A stretch of 25,597 nucleotides of DNA from Hondaea fermentalgiana (taxonomy: Eukaryota; Sar; Bigyra; Thraustochytrida; Thraustochytriidae). The translations under genes and the position numbers were made by a program. Under the pieces are notes generated by a model that searched no databases, had not been told where the DNA came from, and worked only from the letters and a program-made list of their open reading frames with translations. Shown in pieces: positions 8,596-25,597 of the stretch; within the stretch, counting starts at the first letter, position 1, and every line of letters begins with the position of its first letter. Location of the stretch: NCBI GenBank assembly GCA_014084085.1, contig NPFB01000087.1, positions 70,454 to 96,050 on the forward strand, given 5' to 3'.

Positions 8596-11500
8596 CTAGC
8601 TTGTAAGTCTGTCAAAGGCGTCGTAAAACTTGGATTGAATGCGATCCCTCGTCGTACGAATACCCTGCTGACGTCGAAGCTCCTGGAGTTTCTGGCGTTT
8701 AAGCTTGGTCTTCTCGCGATCATTCTTTTTGCGAAGTTCAGCTCGCACTTCCGCAAACAACTCGCGCTTTCGGTCCCAATACGCCTCGCCAAGAAAGGTT
8801 TTGCACATGGCAATCTTGATCTCAAACGCAGGCTGAAACATCATCGGATACTTGACGTGAACCTCGTAAACCTGGTCAAAGTTCATGCGAGTCGTATTTC
8901 CGTAAATGCGCTCGATGTGCTGCACGATACGCTTCAAGTCAAAGTGATCCACCGGATCAAGCTGGTGTTGCAGGACCATGACACGCTTCAAGTCATCGAG
9001 AAGTACCTCGCCCTTTCCCTCCGTATCCGCAAACTTGAACATGAGATTCACCAACTCACGAGGCCCAAACATGCACATGGTCGCAAGCGCATGTAAGAGC
9101 TCTCGAAAATCCATACGGCCGTCTCCACTTACGTCCAGAAATTTGAAAATACGCCGCGAAAGTGCGTTCTCCTCACATCCAATGTAGTACATGAATTGCC
9201 CCAGGGTTACTTCACCCTGATGATCAGTGTCCATTGCTGAAAAGCACGACATCAGCTTTCGCGTGTCTTTCTTCGACATGCACACTCCACTAATCGTCTG
9301 TTCAAGCTTGTGGAGCGCGAGCGCCTCATCGTCTTCGCCCTCGCGGTTGAATTCGACCTCCTTGATCTCCTGCTCGAGCTCATGAAGAATTTGCGCGACA
9401 CGCTTGTTTCCGGGATTCTGCTCAAACATGGCCTGGAACTCTGCCTTGCGTTCGTAAAGTTTACCCAAGTCAACCGCCGACGGTGCCATGTAAGTCTCGC
9501 TACGGGCGACCCACAGCCGAAAGGGTTCGCGGACGCGCTCTCGTTTCTTTTCTGGCACGCCCATTTCGCCATCCAAGCACTCATAACCACGATTTTCTAG
9601 GGTTTCCGCGTCAGCATCTCCAATAGCAACACGCACATCCACAATGCTCTCACCCGGCGTGCCCTCCCTTGACACAAGGATCGCAAAGGTAGGAATCTTT
9701 GCATTATAAACGGCATCTTGCTGTGGCACGCGAGACTGAGCCCCTTTGCTTGCGGCGGTCAGCCTTCCCAAGGCCTTAGATAGCTTGTTCATGTCGGAAT
9801 GGCCCGTTGCTCGCTGCGCAGCTTGCGTTGCACGCGTGCTTACTCTACGCGAGGCCTTGGCCAAGGCCAGTGACGCGCGCCGCCGTCGCCCTGCCCACAC
9901 GTCTTCTCCGCTTTCGTTATCCTCATTCTCCCGGCCTCCATCTTGCGCGCCTGACTGTTCGTCGTCCTCAGATGCCGAAACCCCTTCAGAGCTATCGTCA
10001 TCTTCGTCGTCGTCATCACTGCCATTGTCGTCGCTGTTGTTGTCGTCAAGCCCTAGACGCGGGCCCAGCCTTGGATCGACCTCACAGTCGAGTCGCAGCC
10101 CGCGAATGTGGTGAAGTGCCGTTGTCGACGTCCGCGTCCATAAATATACAGGTTCAGCCAACTGAAAGCACTCGCAAAGATCTCGCCGCACACAGCTCCA
10201 GATGGCCAACCCTCGTTGGCGAAGCTTACCATTCAGTAACTTCATACCCAGCTCTTCGTCGGCACCCACAGTGAGTTTGAGCGAAGCAATGCCTTCCGCA
10301 ATGCCTAATCTGCCCCGCTGCCGCTCCATGATGACAGCTTTCATTCGCTGTTTTTCGCGCTCCCGATCCGTCATCAGGAGTTCTTTAATTCCTTCAAAGC
10401 CAGTTGTGCGAGGCTCCAGGTCCGGATCTGTCGCGTCTCGTGATGCTTGCACAGCATCATCGAGAAGGTCTCGAATCATTCGCTCTGTATCCGTCATGTG
10501 CTCGTCGTCTTCTTCGTTCGCTAGCGAGTCTCCATCGCCTTCGTCATCTTCCGCGTCCACGGCAGCGCGATGCGCATGATCATTGTTCACGCGATTACGT
10601 GCAGCGAGCATTTGGTCCTGCACCGCCACGAGCTCTGCAGGCTTGAGCCGGTTCGCCGGTATAATTGCTGTCCATGCTTTGTACTTGACCTCGCGCCGAA
10701 TCTGCATGATATCCTTTTCGAGTTTGCGCACCGTGCGTTTGTCTAGAGTCATGCACTGCATTCGCTCTTGCAAGCACATCGTCACAAAGGCCTCCGTACG
10801 CGTCTCGTTCTCCTCCATCGAACTCTTTACGCATGCCTCTAGACGTGCCGTCTGCTCCTTCAAATAAGCGCGTGTCTCCGCGTCATTCATCTGCACGCTT
10901 GCAAGGTCCGTTGCCAAAAGCTCGCGTCGCCACGCCCACTCGCAACGGACCATGTCAGCTATCTTACGATACTCGCGCATGATGGTGCGCTGCAGCGTCA
11001 GCTCCATTGTCAACCGCGTCGTCTCGTGCACTACAAAAGCTCGCAGTATGGACAGAATCTCAGAATGGCTTCGCTCGATGCTAGCAGAGCACTCTGAAAG
11101 CCACTGACCCTCAACGTCCATGAGCTCCCGCTCCAGCGTCAACGAGTTTTCAGGGGCCGTTTGCGCAAATAACAAGCGTACCTTGGCATCCTCAAGCGCA
11201 GCATATCCGTGCTCGCCACGATCAAGCTCGCCACGTCGCTGCGTCAGGTATTTACCCACCAATCCAGCCAAATGCTCCGTCGTCCGAAGCTGCTGTAATT
11301 GTGCGCGCACGAGCGCCGAGGTTTTGCCATGATAGCGAAGCCGCTTCGCGTAATTTGAAGCAAAGCGTTCGCACACGAGAATACGCAAGCGCACCGAGGC
11401 GCCAAGGTTGCCCCAAAATTTGTGCTTTGCCTTGGCGCTCCCGGTCACAATGTCCGAGAAATGCTGCTGATTGCCCTCGCACCGCGCCAGCAGCGAGTTG

Positions 11501-14022
11501 AACACTGAAATTTGCTCCAACGCGCTTTGCTGCGCAGTGTACGCTTTCCCCACCTCCTCCAGCAGTCGTGGCACATTTTGCACACTCATACGCACAAGCG
11601 AGTGAGGTTGTGTGCGCTGCATATAGCCGCGCATACGCGCCTGAATCTTACAAATGCAATGCAATGCTCGTACTTCGCGCGCTTTCGAGACATCGCCAAA
11701 GTATGCCAGCTCAACGTCACTCCGTTCAGCACGCTCCGCCTCTCGCGCTGCTCGCGCCAGACTCGGAAGCACCTGATTTCGAGCCCATCGTTGCATGATA
11801 ATTGCATTCATGCTAAACTGGCTGCGCCGCAGACGGTACAGATACTGTTGCTCCTCCTCCTTGGCGCGTGCTCGCTGCTCGAGAACGAGCGTCAACTCCC
11901 TCATGACGCGCTTGCGTAGTTCCAAGACGTCGCGAGCAGGCGCAAGCACCATTGTAAGCTCCTCCAACGGCGACAATCGGCGTCCCGAGACCGGCACAGG
12001 CATCGCCATTTCGAGCTTTGCCCCTCGGGAAACACCTAACATTTGCGATTTCGCTACGGCTTCTTCGACAATATGGAGGATCTGTCGCTGCTCCCTCTTG
12101 ATCGCCAGTGCCAAGACCACGTCACTGTGCGATTGACGCCACTTCCAGCCGCGCACACAAGCTTGAATCCGCGTTGCCGCAGACCATTCGGTTCGAAGTC
12201 GTGCCATGTGCGCATCAAAATGCCGGCGCCATTGACCTCGCCGTACAACACGCTGCAGCGCAACGAACCTTTGCAAAATCTGAAAATGGCGCAGGACACG
12301 TCGTCCACGCCACAATCTCTGCAAACTCCGTGCCGCATTCGCCGTCTTGTTCCTGTTCCGAATCAAGAGGTATGATAGCGTATTCACTTCTTGGGCAAGA
12401 AAGTATCGCCACAGCTTTTGAACCTTCGAGGCCGTCTCGTTTTCCACTCGTATCCGCGCTCGCAGCAAATCGGTTGCCGTTTGGCCGGCCGATTGCAAGC
12501 CTCCCAGTTCTTCTTCTGCTGCTGCTCCTAATATACCTTGAAGTGCGTCGTCGGCCACACCAGCGTGAATAACGTTCAGCCAAGGCGCTCGACTGCAAAT
12601 GACCTCCAAAGGAACCTCCACGCCCTGAAGCACCAAGCGTTGTAGATCTTGCGTTACGAGATCTGTCAAAATGTTCTCGGCAGTAAGACCTTTCAAGCCC
12701 GCGACGTCCAAACTCAGCAGTCGAGAGTCACGGCACTGCCACGCTGTTCCATACAGCGAACTACAATAAGCGACATCAAGGCTGCGAAGCGTTCCACGTA
12801 CCGAAAGCAATGTTTCGGCAAGGACTTCATTTTCCACCTTGGGGCAGGCCCGCAAGGAAAGGTCAACAAGCATGCGAAGTCTTCCGATGCGTCGCAAAGA
12901 TAATGCGCCCAGTGAATTGCTACGGGAAATGTGAAACGATGTTAGAGCAACGCCTTCCACTTCAGAAGGAATCCCCAAATTTTTGCTGTGCTTCATTTGT
13001 AGCCGAGCCAATTGACGTGGGCAGTTTTGAAAGAAGACGCGCATAAATTCGGGCGTGAAGGCATTCATGCCATCCATGCGCAAGTCCCGTAGCGTACTGA
13101 TTTGGGACAGAGCCATTGCACATCGATTGGTGAGTTGCAAACAGTGCCCAAGGTCAAGAATTTCGAGATGTGGCGCCAATGGAAGCGCGCAGACGCCACG
13201 ATCTGTAATTTCATCGCAAGAATGCAGGTAGAGCTCACGAAGGCAGCGAGCAGACTCCACAATCCAACGTAGCGCCTGGTCTTCCACGAAATTGCAACGC
13301 GAAAGGTCCAGCACCTGCAAGTTGTGGTGAATGATGAGAGAGACGTCGTGGTGAGCACTTGGAAGCGTCAAAAATGCGCTTCCCCGAAGTCGTCTATTAT
13401 CACAGAACCAGATTCGTCTCAGCTCCGTACATCGCTCCACGAGTGCGCTGAGGCCTTGATCTGTTGTGTTTATACAACTGGAGAAGTTCGCATTTCGAAG
13501 CGCTCGACACCCCTTTGAAACACGTTCCAGCCCCAAGTCAGACACAAGTGGACAGCCACTTACATCGAGGCTCTCCAGCGCAGGGCAGTTTTCAGCGATT
13601 GCCTCGAGAGCAATGTCCGTGAGGAGTGCGCACCCTGGCAGATCCAGAACGCAAAGTTCCGCTGAGAGGATACGCGTGACGAGGCCATTATCTGTGAGAC
13701 TCGCGTTGCTGCAAATGAAGACTCGCCAGTTCATCTTAAAGGCGGCCATACACCTTTCACTTGGCCATGACATCTCAACGTCGGGCCACGGGCTCAGGTC
13801 CACAGTTCGGCAAATCTCCCCGACTGGTGCGCCCTTGTCCAATGTAAGCGCATAGTTGGGCCCTCTTTCCGCTCCGGGTCCGCTGTATTCTCGACGGAAG
13901 CGTCGGCGAAAGGTCAGCTCCCACTCTTCATCGGAAAGCGCCGCTTCCTTCTCAAGAGTTGCAGCGGCTGCCTCGAGGGTCCAGCTGCTGGCAAGCTCGC
14001 CAGCAAAAGCCTCATTTTGCAT
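8596..14022 (-). CDS. Large LRR-IQ-EF-hand protein (1808 aa)
   Basis: I do not recognise a named orthologue. Residues about 123-465 form roughly 14 cysteine-containing leucine-rich repeats of the AMN1/FBXL type (pattern LxxLDLSxC..LTD.GL). No F-box is visible before them. IQ-type calmodulin-binding helices follow near residues 535, 565 (LQRLWRGRR), 620 (RIQACVRGWKWR) and 794 (KIQARMRGYMQR). Long charged helices, probably coiled coil, occupy about 700-1150. Acidic linkers lie at about 1156-1177 and 1322-1370. Around 1240-1515 are three VYLWTR/FAILVSR/FRLWVAR elements that may be a MABP-like beta-prism. Three EF-hand loops follow at 1598-1609, 1630-1641 and 1666-1677. The middle one (DVSGDGRMDFRE) is canonical; the first ends in Gln and the third in Asp at position 12. 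A charged helix ends the protein. The frame extends 15 codons further upstream, to a GTG at 14067, but contains no other ATG before an in-frame stop at 14092-14094. I therefore use the ATG at 14020-14022. It is a calcium/calmodulin-responsive scaffold by inference. Confidence 0.9.
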   Translation of the reverse strand: MQNEAFAGELASSWTLEAAAATLEKEAALSDEEWELTFRRRFRREYSGPGAERGPNYALTLDKGAPVGEICRTVDLSPWPDVEMSWPSERCMAAFKMNWRVFICSNASLTDNGLVTRILSAELCVLDLPGCALLTDIALEAIAENCPALESLDVSGCPLVSDLGLERVSKGCRALRNANFSSCINTTDQGLSALVERCTELRRIWFCDNRRLRGSAFLTLPSAHHDVSLIIHHNLQVLDLSRCNFVEDQALRWIVESARCLRELYLHSCDEITDRGVCALPLAPHLEILDLGHCLQLTNRCAMALSQISTLRDLRMDGMNAFTPEFMRVFFQNCPRQLARLQMKHSKNLGIPSEVEGVALTSFHISRSNSLGALSLRRIGRLRMLVDLSLRACPKVENEVLAETLLSVRGTLRSLDVAYCSSLYGTAWQCRDSRLLSLDVAGLKGLTAENILTDLVTQDLQRLVLQGVEVPLEVICSRAPWLNVIHAGVADDALQGILGAAAEEELGGLQSAGQTATDLLRARIRVENETASKVQKLWRYFLAQEVNTLSYLLIRNRNKTANAARSLQRLWRGRRVLRHFQILQRFVALQRVVRRGQWRRHFDAHMARLRTEWSAATRIQACVRGWKWRQSHSDVVLALAIKREQRQILHIVEEAVAKSQMLGVSRGAKLEMAMPVPVSGRRLSPLEELTMVLAPARDVLELRKRVMRELTLVLEQRARAKEEEQQYLYRLRRSQFSMNAIIMQRWARNQVLPSLARAAREAERAERSDVELAYFGDVSKAREVRALHCICKIQARMRGYMQRTQPHSLVRMSVQNVPRLLEEVGKAYTAQQSALEQISVFNSLLARCEGNQQHFSDIVTGSAKAKHKFWGNLGASVRLRILVCERFASNYAKRLRYHGKTSALVRAQLQQLRTTEHLAGLVGKYLTQRRGELDRGEHGYAALEDAKVRLLFAQTAPENSLTLERELMDVEGQWLSECSASIERSHSEILSILRAFVVHETTRLTMELTLQRTIMREYRKIADMVRCEWAWRRELLATDLASVQMNDAETRAYLKEQTARLEACVKSSMEENETRTEAFVTMCLQERMQCMTLDKRTVRKLEKDIMQIRREVKYKAWTAIIPANRLKPAELVAVQDQMLAARNRVNNDHAHRAAVDAEDDEGDGDSLANEEDDEHMTDTERMIRDLLDDAVQASRDATDPDLEPRTTGFEGIKELLMTDREREKQRMKAVIMERQRGRLGIAEGIASLKLTVGADEELGMKLLNGKLRQRGLAIWSCVRRDLCECFQLAEPVYLWTRTSTTALHHIRGLRLDCEVDPRLGPRLGLDDNNSDDNGSDDDDEDDDSSEGVSASEDDEQSGAQDGGRENEDNESGEDVWAGRRRRASLALAKASRRVSTRATQAAQRATGHSDMNKLSKALGRLTAASKGAQSRVPQQDAVYNAKIPTFAILVSREGTPGESIVDVRVAIGDADAETLENRGYECLDGEMGVPEKKRERVREPFRLWVARSETYMAPSAVDLGKLYERKAEFQAMFEQNPGNKRVAQILHELEQEIKEVEFNREGEDDEALALHKLEQTISGVCMSKKDTRKLMSCFSAMDTDHQGEVTLGQFMYYIGCEENALSRRIFKFLDVSGDGRMDFRELLHALATMCMFGPRELVNLMFKFADTEGKGEVLLDDLKRVMVLQHQLDPVDHFDLKRIVQHIERIYGNTTRMNFDQVYEVHVKYPMMFQPAFEIKIAMCKTFLGEAYWDRKRELFAEVRAELRKKNDREKTKLKRQKLQELRRQQGIRTTRDRIQSKFYDAFDRLTS

Positions 14023-24920
<10,898 letters not shown>

Positions 24921-25362
24921 ATACAGCCACCTCCGCCTCTCTCCCCTTTTTAGTTCTAATCACGACCCGTTAGCATTTGTTCCGGCTGGCGGTGGCCAAT
25001 GTTTGTTGAGAATTACATATTTTCGGGCTTTTGCAACTGCGCGTTCTCGTTGGAATCCCGACGTCGAGTCCTGCACGCCGCCGGGTAGAACACACCACCA
25101 AGTAGAATACGCCAGCAAGTAAAAACGGAGATTGCGTGTCCCCGCCGTCGACCTTTGCAAACAAGATCTCTTCCTTTTTCTTCCTCGCCGCAGCCGCCAC
25201 CGCAGCAGCTCCTGGTCTTGCCGCAGTCTCTCCCGAGCTTGGCCTAAACCCCAGACGTCGCGAGGAGTAGAGGGTCTCCTCCGGGCCATCGTCGCGGACC
25301 GTGCCGCTCGCCTTTTCGCAGAGGACGTCCCGAGGCGTGACGAGGAGCGAGCGACCGCGGAG
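24921..25362. other. Intergenic region after the giant gene
   Basis: This must hold the 3' UTR of the giant gene and probably the promoter of the gene entering at the right edge. No AATAAA signal or repeat array is seen. The plus frame of the downstream gene stays open back to a stop at 25120-25122 but has no ATG before 25363. A spliced upstream exon ending in this stretch is therefore possible. Confidence 0.5.
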
Positions 25363-25597
25363 ATGCCGGTCCAGGGGCAGGCAATGCAATCCCGCCCTTC
25401 ATTCGCCACGGCGTCTTCATTGACGACCTTCCCGAGCGCTGCTCGCTGCCGCGCAGTCGAGCAAGGGATGCCGCGCTTGAAGGGCACGAAGCGCAAGGCG
25501 GAGGCCGCGGGCGCGGGGCGCGGGCGCGGCAAGAAGGCGCGCGCGAGCGGCGACGGCCCCGGCGGCGATGGCGGCGCCAAGCGCGGGCGCAAGGGCC
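25363..25597 (+). CDS. Start of a basic, probably nuclear protein (partial, runs off the window)
   Basis: An open plus frame starts with an ATG at 25363 and is uncut to the window end (78 codons). In-frame ATGs at 25384 and 25468 are alternatives. The part from 25468 on (MPRLKGTKRKAEAAGAGRGR) is Lys/Arg/Gly-rich. It contains a TKRKAE stretch that could be a nuclear localisation signal and GRGRGKKAR, which resembles an AT-hook or RGG-like DNA/RNA-binding tail. The segment 25363-25467 is less characteristic, so 25468 may be the true start. Family unknown, because the rest of the gene is outside the window. The opposite strand is also open here (24960-25592) but gives a Pro/Arg-rich shadow without features. 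Confidence 0.45.
   Translation, partial: MPVQGQAMQSRPSFATASSLTTFPSAARCRAVEQGMPRLKGTKRKAEAAGAGRGRGKKARASGDGPGGDGGAKRGRKG

Noticed and set aside
8596..14022. F-box protein (FBXL) assignment for the 1808-aa protein
   Set aside because: The LRRs are of the FBXL/AMN1 type, but I can see no F-box before them, and the IQ and EF-hand parts do not fit a ubiquitin-ligase adaptor.
24960..25592. Minus-strand frame of 210 codons at the right end
   Set aside because: Pro/Arg/Ser-rich without motifs. The plus strand gives a more plausible basic nuclear-type N terminus in the same DNA.

Overview
The window looks like nuclear DNA of a GC-rich, intron-poor unicellular eukaryote. The coding frames are very long and uninterrupted (up to 10.4 kb), the proteins are eukaryotic in type (ADAM-like metalloprotease, cysteine-containing LRRs, IQ motifs, EF-hands, a CLU-like domain), and the intergenic DNA is full of tetra- and pentanucleotide microsatellites. 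A thraustochytrid/labyrinthulomycete stramenopile is my best guess. That is inference from style; no marker gene is present.

Layout: 1-4538 has no convincing gene. It is a repeat-rich stretch ending in the leader of a secreted metalloprotease (4539-6428, +). After about 1 kb of intergenic DNA with pentamer arrays comes a classical short-chain dehydrogenase (7407-8243, +). It converges, with a 352-base gap, on a large minus-strand gene (8596-14022, 1808 aa) carrying N-terminal LRRs, IQ motifs, a possible MABP-like beta-prism and three EF-hands. A 509-base divergent intergenic region then separates it from a very large plus-strand gene (14532-24920, 3462 aa). That protein has a myristoylation-type N terminus, an IQ motif, a CLU-like domain, a laminin-G-like fold split by two charged insertions, and a C-terminal array of about 17 LRRs. 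The window ends in what is probably the start of a basic nuclear protein (from 25363 or 25468, +).

The metalloprotease and the dehydrogenase have no evident link to each other or to the rest. The two giant proteins are the part worth attention. They are transcribed head to head from one short region and both combine the same cysteine-type LRR family with IQ motifs, acidic linkers and long charged helices. One puts the LRRs at the N terminus and the other at the C terminus. I infer that they may be partners in a large calmodulin/calcium-responsive scaffold, possibly cytoskeletal or membrane-linked. The sequence alone does not prove this.

The three complete plus-strand genes start in a similar context (AAG directly before ATG). 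The metalloprotease, the dehydrogenase and the divergent pair each have a short-period tandem repeat within about 310 bases of a start codon.
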